Positions 1 to 12,000 of a DNA stretch of 64,000 bases are shown in pieces. A program made the position numbers and the translations under genes. This DNA comes from Dromaius novaehollandiae (lineage: Eukaryota; Chordata; Aves; Casuariiformes; Dromaiidae), in the NCBI RefSeq assembly GCF_036370855.1, contig NC_088117.1, positions 9,920,001-9,984,000 of the forward strand, in the 5' to 3' direction. Numbering within the stretch: the stretch's first letter is position 1; the number at the start of each line of letters is the position of its first letter. Below the pieces are notes generated by a model. It searched no databases. It was not told where the DNA came from and saw nothing but the letters and a program-made list of their open reading frames with translations.

Positions 1-3000
1 AACCCCAGGTAAGGAGGTGGGGACCTGTGGAGTTTGCAAGGCCTCTAGGCCAAGGGAGTGTTGCTCTTTGCTTATGATGGACCTGCTTCTACAGAGTTCT
101 TTTCTTGTTGCTTCCAGGCCTGCTTTTGGGGGGCAGGAGTGCCAAGGAGCTGGCATCCAAGTAGAGATGTGCAATACCCAGGTAGTGGAGCTAATCACAG
201 CTTCTGAGCTTTCTACTTAATGCTGTTTAACCCTTTGAGAGCTGTATGATTTGGGGCCATACTTTTCACAGCTGATTGCTCTGGGAAGGAGATCTAAGAT
301 TTGGCATGCAGCCTCCACCTGTGTGACAACAGGAGAGGTATTTGTTCAACTGTGTCTAAAGACAACAGTGTTCTTTAACAGCTTTTTTCATATGTAATGA
401 AGAATTTTCTCTATGCCTCTATAGTAGGACAGACTCTGAGAACAGTGTCTCCATTTAATGCTAGCTTGCTTTAGAGAGATGTTTTTGTATTGTTCCTATT
501 TTTCTATGTCCATTTATTTTGTATAAATATCAAAGATAATAGCTTCCAAATACAATTCTCTGCGTATCATGCAGCTTCACTTTGACGTGATATTCTTTAT
601 TTTCAATAGTTCTGCAGGTGTTTTGCTTACCAGCCATTCCTTTCTGCTCCAGAGTTGGCTGCCTTTAGCTAGTGGGTGAAGTGCTGCTTGGGGTTCTGTG
701 CTTAGTAACTTTTCATTCCCTGTACAATTCTCACTGGGATGCAGGCCTGTCTGATGAGCCAGCTGGACTTTATGGCTGAACAATGTGCAGCAACAAATTT
801 AAAGCCACTGGATCTCACTGTAGAAGTGCCGTCTTTTTACACCTGGACTTCTGCTGTTGGCTTTGCCAAAGGTAAGGAAAGACTGAGACTGTAGTGTCTT
901 TGGGTGGGAGAGTGCTCTGTGGCCCTGAGTGTACTTTAAAATCAAAAGGCTGTTTCACTGGTTTTGGTTTCCGGGTGAAACCTTCATGCTCTTTTTGTCA
1001 GATCCTTTTGAGTTCTTCCTGTTGTTTGATGGTCAGCTCTGTGCCTTTCTGAATGAGTAATTCCTGTCTCCTCCTATCTGCCTCCTCCAGGGGACTTGCT
1101 GTGCAAGCACATGTGCAGAGCAGTTGGAAAACAATTCATGGTAAGCCGTGAAGATAGTTTCATAGATGGAACCAGATGCGAGCAGGATAACTCTGAACAC
1201 CATGGGGCTTTCCATCTGTGTGTAATGGGAAGCTGCAAAGTAAGTGACTATCGGATCCAGGTGAACCTCAGACATGTAACCTGCATTAAACAAGTCAACT
1301 TATTAGGAGCAAGAGAAGAAACACGCTGTGTCCCAAGCAGCAGAGCAAGCTCGTCTCAAAAGAAGAGTTTTGTTCTTAGCTTACTGGAGGTAGTCCAGCT
1401 AATCTAGTGTTCTGTCTGTGTATCCAGTGCCAATGCCCTCTAGATAAGATATTCTGCTAATTATGCAGTAAGTACATGAGGCTATTCATCCCTAATCCAT
1501 GCAGCAATTGGTTTATGCCTTGGTTGAAGAGACATTGTTAGCTGTTCTGCTTGCATAGTATAAATAGCCATGGAAAATGCTGACTTTCAGAGAGAGGTTA
1601 CATGGTTTGAATGTATTGTGTCAGTGGCAAAATAAGGAGAAAAGCCTGGGAACTGTAACTCCAGAAGTTGATTTGTTGGAACCATTATCAAAATGGAAGT
1701 ATAGCAATCGTTCCTGGTTTTGACATGAGAAAGGTATTCTTTCATGATGAACTTGGATTTAACTACCCACTGATGTCTATATTTTAGTAACTGCTCAGTG
1801 CTGATCCCATTGTCTTTTGTCTGTTGTTTCTTTACATTCCCAGAATACTCTTTTTAAATTTTGTGGTTTTCTGATTCTTCCAGTGTTCACAATGCTTTGT
1901 AATGCATTTCCACCAAATGAACAGCAGAGGGTGTAGGCATTATCTGTTCTGATTTCTGCTGTTTCATTGGCAACTGCAATAAATATGTATGTTACAACAG
2001 TATCTAAAGCCTGGGATCAGCACCTCTAGCATAAATTCAGAAGCTGCACATGTTTTGCTTCCGAGTCTGCTGAGGTCCTCGTGTAGCTTTGGGTAAAGCA
2101 GTCTTGTCCATTGGAGTAAGGATAGAATCTCTCTTCTGAGCTCCATGATATTGAAGGCCTGGTAGAAGGATGTGAGCTGGGTGTGGATGTGGGGATTAGG
2201 GAACTAAGGATTCCTTTAGAAACTGCCATTCATGTTTACTGTTCTCTTGGGCTTTTTTTTTTTTAACCCCTTCTCCAGAAGGAGTCCGTAGAAGAGAGGG
2301 CACGTGTAACCTTTGTTTTAGGTCACAGGAAAAATCTTTCTGGACTGCTGCTTTTGGGAAAATAGATAATCATACAATTAACGAAAACTTGTGTATTCTC
2401 AGTTAAGACTTTCCAGTCCCAAGCTTTGTGTACTGCTATTCAGTTTTAGATCTGAGTACAAATGCGCCTTTGTCTGTGTTGTCTTCTTAAATTTGAACTA
2501 CAAATGAAAAGGGCCATTTAAGGAATTCAGGCAGTGTTGCTTTGATGTGCTTGTTTTCTTCTCAGAATAGGCAAGTCTTGACAGACTCTCCCCTTTGCTC
2601 AGGCATTCGGGTGTGATGGTCAGATGGACTCCAAGACGACAGTGGACTCTTGTAAGGTCTGTGGGGGTGATAATACCACATGCACCAAAGTGAGTGGATC
2701 TTACACAGAAGGAAAAGCTAAAGGTGTGTAGTCCTCAGCCCCAAGCTTGACATTATGATGCTGTTTGTAGAAGATGCTGCTGCATTTGGGGACTGATCTG
2801 GCTCTTGCAGTGATCACACATAGCTATTAGCAGAGGACATAGAGAAAACAAAAGAAAGATGAGAACAGGGCACAGAATTCAGTTAATTTTTTTTGGCTGT
2901 ATTCATCCTCACTTTGATCAAGCTAAGGTGACAGAGCTAAGGTCAGGGTGAATTTAGCCTGCTGGGCATCACTGTTGCATCCTTACATTTTTAATTAGCT

Positions 3001-6000
3001 ACATATAATTCCTGCCTGCAATTAAGCTCTGTTAGTGTCCATAAGGCTTGTCCTCTGACGGATGGTATGCTGATAAGGTGAGGTGTGGTCGATCTGTAAT
3101 CCCCTACCTTTCTAAAGAGGCCCAGTAAGAGAAGGTGACCATATCTTCTTTCTTTCCATCCTTCCAGAGTACGTTACATTTCTGTCCTTGCCTTCTAACA
3201 CTACCTCCGTTCGTGTTATCAATCAGAGACCGCTCTTCACACATTTGGGTGAGTTAAATGGAAAGGAGAGGAGGGGCTACAGGCAGTGCTCAAACATGCA
3301 CTGAAAACAAGAAAAATGGTATTTGGGAGGAAAGTTCTTGATAAGCAGTTTGTTTGTTTGTGGGATGCTCTCCAGTGGGAACCAGTAGGAGCCATGCTCT
3401 TTGGGATGTCTAGTATAGATCAGACCAGTTTCTAGGGAATGGGCAGTCTGGGGCTGCCAGCACTAGGGGATTCTGTGAGCACATCATATCTCTTTACCTT
3501 ACTGCTATTTTTGCTCTTCTAGCTGTGAAAGTTAAAGGTGAGTATGTGGTGGCTGGAAAGGGAAAAATCTCATTGAATGTCACCTATCCATCTGTTCTGG
3601 AGGACAGTCAGATCAAATACAAGGTGTTTCTCACCAAGGACAACTTTCCAAGCCTGGAGGAAGTCCATGTGGATGGGCCAACCCAAGAGGAAATTGAGAT
3701 ACAGGTAAATTAACATAGAAGGGGGTCAGTCAGAACTGGCAAGACTGTGTTCATGTGGCTCTGTTGCAGAGCAGAATCCAGGTGTAGAAGGCTTCATGTC
3801 CAAGACCACTGGAGATGGTGTTCACTAAGAGTGATGATCTTCCTCTTCTTGGAAAAGGTTGAGGGTATGCTACCTACAGCCTTTCTGCAGGCCTGGGTGA
3901 TGGTTGGGTGGGGAGAAGGTGTACTGAGTTAAATCTCTTGCTTGGCTCAATCTTTGTTCAGTGCCCTCTACACAGAATTCACAGGCTGAGTATTCTCACT
4001 GCATCTGGGAAGAGCTGAGAGTCATAGCTTTGAGGCTCAGGACTGAATGGAAGAGGGGGACTAACTTCCCTTCTTAGCTCTGTCCTTAGGTGCGAGTCTG
4101 AGTTGATCTGTGTATTGACCACATCCTTCTCCTTCACCAGGTCTATAGAAGGTATGCAAAAGAATACGGCAATGTCACCAACCCAGACATCACCTTCAGC
4201 TACTTTGTGCCGAAGGAGAATCTGACATATGTGTGGATTCCTCAGAAGGGGCATTGCTCAGTGACCTGTGGGGAAGGTGAGGCAGGAGTACTCGGTCTTT
4301 ATTCTTACAGAGATCTGGACAAACTTTTAGTTTGGCTGGCCATTAGTCACCCAGATCTTCAGCCCTCGGGGCCTTCTGGTGTTCACTGCAAGAAATGTGA
4401 TTTATCAGTGATAGATACTTGGTTAGAAGTTGTTGAACAACTGAGCTGAATTTAAAAGCAAACGCTATGTGAGCTACAGTTGCTAATATTAAGCTGGGTC
4501 AAGGAAAAGAGCAGTACAGCTGTCGAATTAAATTAGCAAATCAGCTGAATTATCAAAATAATACTGAAAATGTTTGATCTTAAGAGGAATTAAAAATTGT
4601 TTTTAACCAACCTTTTGGCTTTAAAATTAAATGATTTTCTCAGTTTTTTCAAAGTTAGCGAAGCTGGTCATTTGGAGTTGATTAAATAGCAAAAGTCTGA
4701 AACCAAACTAGTATCTAGTGTCTGACTAAAGCCTTAGAGCTCATTATAAAGCTTCTTTCTTAGAATTCTATTCCTGTGTCAGGGTTAATCCTTTCTGTCC
4801 CTGTGCAGAAATCAGAATGCAGATTGTAACAGAACACTCTGATAGACATTTGACATCTTGTTTACCAGATAATACAGATGATACTAGCAAGTCTGTCAAG
4901 ACTTTTATGACAAGAATTTAGAAAATACATTAATGAATAGTTACGGAATTCAATCTACAGGACTCGCTATGTCCGCAGAGCTTTTCTCTAGCAGGTTCCT
5001 CAGGTGAACTGATTGTTGAAACCTCAAATTAGAGAATTCAAAATACTGCAAGAAGTCTTGGCTAATGCACAGTCACAAACAGAAAAATGAGAAAGATGAT
5101 ACATAAAATAGCAGAGGAGGTTGAGAATCAGAGCTGAAATTGCAGCTTGAAAGCTGAAAGTGATGCTTAGGCTGCCTTACCAATAGGCATTGTTTGAAAA
5201 TAAGGAGGGTAGTGAAAAGGTAACATTGCTGTTTGATTCTTGACATTTGCTCCTCAGGGTCCTGCTCTTTGAGATTCAGGAAAGTTTGTCTCTCCTTGTG
5301 GGCAACTCATTCACTGCAAAGGAGAAGCTTTCCAGCTTTGCTCACAACTTTTTAAAGTTTGGGATCTTCACTCACCGTACCTATTGAGCCCATTGTTGTA
5401 ATGCCTTTCTACAAATCTGAAACAAGTTTACTTTGAATTGGGCACCCTTCTAGGTTAAGTATTGTTAAAAATCATGTTCATATCTGTAGTTTATGAATAT
5501 TGCATTTCTCACATACCACAGGCATTGTAAGCCTGCAGTTCCTCTCCCAGTACCCCTAGTGTGTTTCTGGGTATCAGTGATCACTTTGTGAACATTGGCA
5601 TGGTGTTGACTGGGTACAAGGGCTGTGTGATGATATTAGTACAAGAGGCAAAATACAAAGACCATGTGATTATGATTGTTTCAACAGAAAGTCAGTTGAA
5701 AATGGCTGGCTACTATGACTTATTGTCAGCAACCTGTTCCTCATCAGTCAAACATTGAGTCCGATAGAAGTGCTTTTGAACAAATTTTGATAGATAGCCT
5801 TGCTGTTCTTACAAACGACCAATTTAGAGCAATCTTTCCATTTTGACAGTGGATTATCCATCAAATTTCTGCTCTTCTGGGATGTTCATGTTGGAGAGTC
5901 ACCTTAAAACTCTCGAGGAAAACTTTATTAGAAATATGGCATTTGTATGCTTGTAGAAAGTCTGCATTCCCAAATATACCATTTTTCCTACATGGATAAT

Positions 6001-9000
6001 TAGGTTAAAGGGAAATTACAATATCTTCCTGGAATAACAGAGGAAAACTGTTTACTTGGTTCAGAACATCCTTTCCTTTCCCTTTGATTGCACTTCCATT
6101 CCCAGGGACTCGCCTGGTGGATCACGTGTGCTTTGACCAGACAAAGAATGAAACAACAGAGGATCAGCAGTGTCTGGGCCTCCCACAGCCCCTTTCAGAG
6201 CAGGAGCCCTGTGCCATGGGACCGTGTCTGTACAGGTCGGTGTTCCTCAGTGACTAAGCTGAAATCTCATTTCACTCTGGAAAGTAGTAGCTCTTGTCCT
6301 TTCTCTGCCAGCTAATCCAATTTCTGCAGCATGGCTTGCATTGTGCAGGATGAAAAAAAAGGAAGGATGTGGCCTAGTTTCTTCATAACTACACTGGCGT
6401 AACTGATCCCAAACGGGGCTCTGTCTTACCTGGTCCCATGAGCATCAGCCAAATGAATGAGAGACAGTTCTTCCAATTCTTTATAGTCTGCTAAATGAAA
6501 ATAAAGCTCACGTACTTTGGGGGCATGGCCAGGAGGAGATGTTTGCTCACATCTTTTCCAAGATTGTGCCAACAAAGATGTGATGCTATTCTGGAGGAGG
6601 TCCTTGTCTTAATTAGGCTAGAAAGAGAGATGAGAGTCAAGCATGTCCAGACACTGATCTCGTGGACATTTTAGTATTTAATAAAAATAAAAGTATTTAA
6701 TAGTTAATAATTTAATAATATAATATACTAATAATTTCGTATTTAATAAAAATAAAAAGAGATCACACTGTGAACTTTAGGTGCTCTCAATGCTAGAGAG
6801 GTGTCAGTGCAAGGACTTGAATTTCCAGCAGTGATCCTCTCGATCACATCCAGGTTAGGTTCTGAAATAGAGAGGCTGAATACTTTCTGTATCCCATTTT
6901 TCAGTCAGTGGCATGGGTAATAAACCTCCATGGTTCAGGTGAGAAATTGGCTGATGCAGTTACTTCCTATTTAGGTGGAAGAAATCTGAAATAGATGAAT
7001 GCTCTGCTGTCTGTGGAACTGGAGTTGCCCAGCAGAATCTGACCTGTGTTCAGTCTCATGATGGATTGGAGATGGTTGTGGATGACAGCTTGTGTGCAGC
7101 AGAAGAAAAACCCCTCTCCATTGTGCCGTGTGTGGTTAATGTCTGCCCTTTAGGCTGGGACAAAGTGAGTTTATTGGCTTGGATTGTTTCAGGAGTCTCG
7201 CTGGGAACTTCGCAGTTGTGATCCACAGAAGGCTACCTGTTAGAAAGAACCATCTTATTGCGGATATCTGGGAGGGTGTTTCACACAGAGGATGTCTGTC
7301 CAGTTAAATGCTCATACTGTCAGTTTAGAAAACTCAGTTCCTCTTAATTTATGCTGCAAGATTTGTCAGCTTTTAGTGGTGGTTTGGTTTGTTGGGCAGC
7401 TGTTGACTATGTTCCTTCTTTGTCCCTGCCCTCAGAGTCCAACAAAACCAGAAAAAGAAATATCCTCTGTTCTGCTAGTAAATACCTCACTCTCAAGCAA
7501 AGAGGTTCTGACATGATAGGGAGGATTATTAACAGGGAAGAGAGCTTTTCAACTCTAGATCACTAGCCCAAATCTGTACTGGGGAGCCACTCCCAGGGTT
7601 TACATTCATAGATGGGCGGGGGGTGCTTTAGGCCTCTCTCTTCAGCCTCAGGTATCTCTTTTTAGCCTCAAGCAGTATGAATTAGGAGAAATCTTTGCTG
7701 GCAGATGTCTTTAGCTGTTTCTGATACTAATATGCCCTGCAAAAATGGAAAAAGTGCTTAAAGGTGCCTCTTCCTTCAGTGACGGAGAATATGTTGTAGG
7801 TTTGTTCTGGAGACATCCCCCTGCCTTGAGTAGATTAGGACCAGTGTGAGAAGTAGGTGCCGTTGTGCGTCTGATTCCTGTTGCTCTGTTCTGAGGAGGA
7901 AGACACCCACTTGCTGCAGACTTCAGAGTCATTGGGGCATATCCAACTGGAAAATCAGCCTGTGTATGTCTGGAGCCCTCTGGCTGGAGAGTGTTCTGTC
8001 TCCTGTGGTAAAGGTGAGGTCTTTCGATGCTGCAGAGAAATGTTACTTGGCTGTAGGTGTGAGCTCAGAGCCTAGGAACCTCAAGAACCTGGCCTTTCCC
8101 CTCTACAGATCAAGGCGCATGTGTAGCTGTGGTCACAAATTTGTTGAGTCTGGAAGAGACAAGGGTGCCTGGCTCAAGACAGGGAATAATAGGTCAGGGC
8201 CTCTCTGTTCACTGCTGTGTTCCAGAGTCGGGGGGAAGGAGTGGAATGAATGTGCTGGGGATTGGGCAGATTTTCCTTGTTTTGTACAAGCAAATGAGGC
8301 TGACACTACTTTTGTCACCGTGGACTTATTTTCAGCTCCTGCATGCATGCCATACAGTAAGATCACTTCCCATTTTTAGGTAAAACGCAGCTACAATATG
8401 TATGTGTGGCTTTTGACACCAAAGAAGAAACCCAAGAAGAAAATTGTCACCCAGTGCCAAAGCCCGAGAACAAGGTGGAAGTTTGCGAACTCAGTCCCTG
8501 CCCACCAAGGTAAAGCAGTTCAGGAAAGAACGAGCCAACAAGAAGTCTTTCCTTTCTCCCTAGCTCTCCAGAGACACAGCAACATAAGGATCTAGCTACT
8601 GTCCCATAGAAAAATTGTTCTGTGGTCCCAGGGCAGATCTTCTCTCTGTTCTTTCCCTCTCCACTTGTGAAGTGCAGAGACAAACCCTGCCTTATGACCT
8701 GTGGAGAAATTAATTCCATCAGTCTTCGCCGTCTGAGGCAAGGGGATGTTATCTCCCTCTCCCCTGCTCTGAAAGCGAGAGTGTGCTCTGGCCAGCCAGC
8801 TGCAAACACTGTAGCACTGGTCCATACTCGGCAAACTAAGTGATAGTCTTTCTTGAGCCAGTGTATTCTCAGGCAGAACTGAGTGAAGTCTTTTGAGTTT
8901 GAGTCCAGAGAAAACCTCAGAACCTCTTGATCCTATATTACTCTGGGGAAGTAGGAACAAATCCATAACTGTAAAAGGTGGTGACATATTTGCCAGCTGT

Positions 9001-12000
9001 AGTGTTTCTGTGTGGCATCAAGGAAAGCAGTTAGAATCAAATACTCCAAGAATCTGGGATAGCTGCTGTGTGAACTAAAAGACATCAGTTGCATGTTCCT
9101 TAGGATCTATGGGCACTGCAGACTGCAGTTACTGGGGTGACTGAGTGATCTCTCAAACATTAGCCAGTACGTATGTGTATATTAACAAAACTCTAGGTGT
9201 CCTTCCATAGACTCATTGGATTTAAAATCCAGGGAAGACAGGGATGACAGCTGGAGGCACTCACTGATGGATGCGTTATTTCCAGGTGGCATTACAAAAT
9301 GGGCTCGTGCAGTGTGAGCTGTGGAGGAGGTATGATGCACAAAGTCCTCTACTGTGCAAGGGAGACTGGGGAGAAGGCAGAAGAGATTGTAGCAGACACC
9401 CAGTGCGATGGTTTGCCTCGCCCAGAGGAGCAGGAGCCGTGTAATTTGGAGCCATGCCCTCCAAGGTCACTATGCTCGCACTGGCCACAACAGCGTGCAT
9501 GCGGAAGAGTGGTTGTCTGTAAATACGTATGGTGTGATCTAGGAAATGGGCTAGGCAGGGGATGGGGTGTTAGCACTCCCTTCAGACAGGAGCTCAAGTT
9601 TTGTCTCCTCATGGAAAGTGGATACCTGTCCGGGTAACTGAAGAGTGGAAGTATTTGCATGGCTCAGGGTTGAGAAATGGGGCAGAGCTTGCCCCAGGAT
9701 GAAATAACCCCGGATCAGTCTCTAATCTGACTGTTGCAGAGTGCTGTGTGTTTCAGAGGGGGATAAGATTGCTGTTGCTGTTAAACCTGTTTGTATCACT
9801 CTGGGGGAAACTGTAATGGACATGTAGTAAGACTCAACGTACATTTGGAGTCTTTGGGCTTCCTGAAAAATTGGAATGCCTTCCCCTTGCATCCAGTTCC
9901 AGACCTGCTCCAGACTGCCTAAACTTGTCTCAGAGGCTGCCCTGCAACTACCATGGGCAGCAACATGTGTGAGGTGGGAGGGGGAAGGAAGCTGCTGAGG
10001 ACAGGGAAAGAGGGAAGGATGAGGGAGCTGCAGTGCATTCTCTGCAGTGAAAGGCAGTAGAGGGTAGGGAATCATCCCTTACTCATTTTTTCTTCTTCTT
10101 GTCCTCTGTCAGATGGAAGGTAGTCCCAGCTGGCCCCTGTTCCTCCACCTGTGGGCTCGGCTTAGCTGTTCAGCTGGTCACCTGTGTTCAGATCCACCAA
10201 GGCCAAGAGATGTTGTTGGAGGACCACTTATGTCCTGTGGCAGAGAAGCCCCTTACCCGCATCTCCTGTGTCATCCGAATGTGCTCTTATGAATGGGGCT
10301 TCAGCGAATGGACGGAGGTATTGGCTCTTGTCCAGATGCAGTACTTGGGGTCCAGTGCAGTGGTTTTATAGCCATTCACTTTCATAAATGATACAGGGGA
10401 GAAATACCACTTCTGTCTTGTACATTCGTTTCCCATAGAAATGCCAAACTGTTTCTAGGGGATATTTCCTTCCCTTACACTGTCCTGTGTTTAGCAGCTG
10501 TAGGTCTATTCTGCTTCCCACATTTCTCAGCTCAGGGTTCTGGCTTCAGATTAAAAATGGTCTTTGCCATGTTTTCTTCTGAAGTGCAGATCTTTCTGGA
10601 TTTTTGGGAAACTGGTCCTCCAATTCAAACATGTAATCCTGTGTGCTGATATGTTTGGAGGGTCCCCTGGGAAGGTGGGCCAGCTTTGTTATTTCCATCT
10701 TATAGCTGATGAAACTAGACTGCTGAGAGGCCAAGTGACAAAACAGCATCAGTGAAGAGAAGAGCAGACACTCTGGATCACGCCTGAGCCATAAATGTAC
10801 TTATTTCTGCATACCAGCTGAAACATATGTAAAAAGGCCTGTGGGTTTCTTCCTCTGCAGTGTTCAACTTCATGTGGGAATGGTGTTCAGACACGTCAGG
10901 ATTTCTGCCTCAACCCGCTGACCCGTAAGCACGTGAACCCCATCTTCTGCAGGCACTTCCCCAAGTCCATCATGCTACGTGGCTGCTCCGCAGGGCCCTG
11001 CCCTGAGCAGGCAGTGGCGGCCAGGTCCCATGGAGCAGAGCTCCAGGCAGTGACACCAGCCACGCATCTGACGACAGCCGTAACTGCCAAACGGGCAAGA
11101 TATGAGGGCCTGGATCTTCCTCCATCTGCTGTGCCACCTCTTCCTCAGGAGCCAAAAGGGGAGACTGGTGGAGGTGAGAAGGATGCTACAAAACAGTAGA
11201 GCTAGGTGGCCGCTGCATGCGGCTGTGTTGCAGTGACCCTGCTGCCATGCAGGGACAGGTTTATGGGAGGGAGTGCTCCTGCACTTGTCTGGCCCCCCAG
11301 CAGGGGAGGTTCCTGGAGGACCTCACTGTTCCTTCCAGCATGTCATGAGCAATCCGTACTATCCAAATTGGGAACAATGACTCTCTTCCCTGGGCTTTTG
11401 AAAGCTCTTTTGACTTGAGACTCTTTGGGACAGAAGGTGACTCTTCCAGTGCTATATCCAGAAAATGGGCATGCTTTTCATTGTGCCACGAGGGGAACAG
11501 GGCTGTGTTTCAGCAGCTGTAGTTCCCTCTGGGTGTGTTACTTGTCTGTCTCCGTTGCACAGGCGTCTGTGGGAGGCTCTTTCTTAATGCCACCGGGGTC
11601 ATCAGCATGATGGGTGTAGAGAGCAGTGACTGCGCTGTGACCATTGGACGCCCTCTCGGGGAGGAGATAACAGTCAGCGTTCTGGAGAGCTCCCTCAACT
11701 GCAGTGCAGGTGCTGGGGACTTTCCCTCTGGGAAATCTGCACCTCCTCCCCTATGTGCTGCCCTGAATGGATCTTGCTGCCTTGGAGCCTGTGTGTGCCA
11801 ATCTCTGAGATGCTGCAAGTTTTTCTGGTCCCATCAAGTCTTTCCCTGATGAGACTAAACTAAGATGTTGCCTTTTCTTCCACTACACAATGATTTCTTC
11901 CTTATTTTGTTGATAGATATGGGATTAAAGGAGTTTGTGGGGTTAAAGGAGCTGCCTACTACAGCCTGTTATAAACTCTGTCTGTAATACACCCTCTTGC

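Larger units (their letters stand above)
4222..11173 (+). other. ADAMTS13: ADAMTS13 C-terminal TSP1 repeat array (six repeats)
   Basis: Six TSP1 repeats follow the spacer, with core motifs CSVTCG (4141 and 6106 exons), CSAVCG (6975), CSVSCG (7896 and 8380), CSVSCG (9286), CSSTCG (10113) and CSTSCG (10861). Human has seven after the spacer. The repeat after the first starts RWKKSE and aligns with human TSP1-4 (RWEVSE); the human TSP1-3 repeat has no counterpart, and the 6,236-6,974 intron has no sequence like it. Five of the six cores fit the O-fucosylation pattern C-x-x-S/T-C-G; CSAVCG does not. A WTEC sequence at the 10317/10861 junction resembles a C-mannosylation site. The 10861 exon ends in a Pro/Ala/Thr-rich linker of about 60 residues before the CUB domains. 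Confidence 0.9.
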
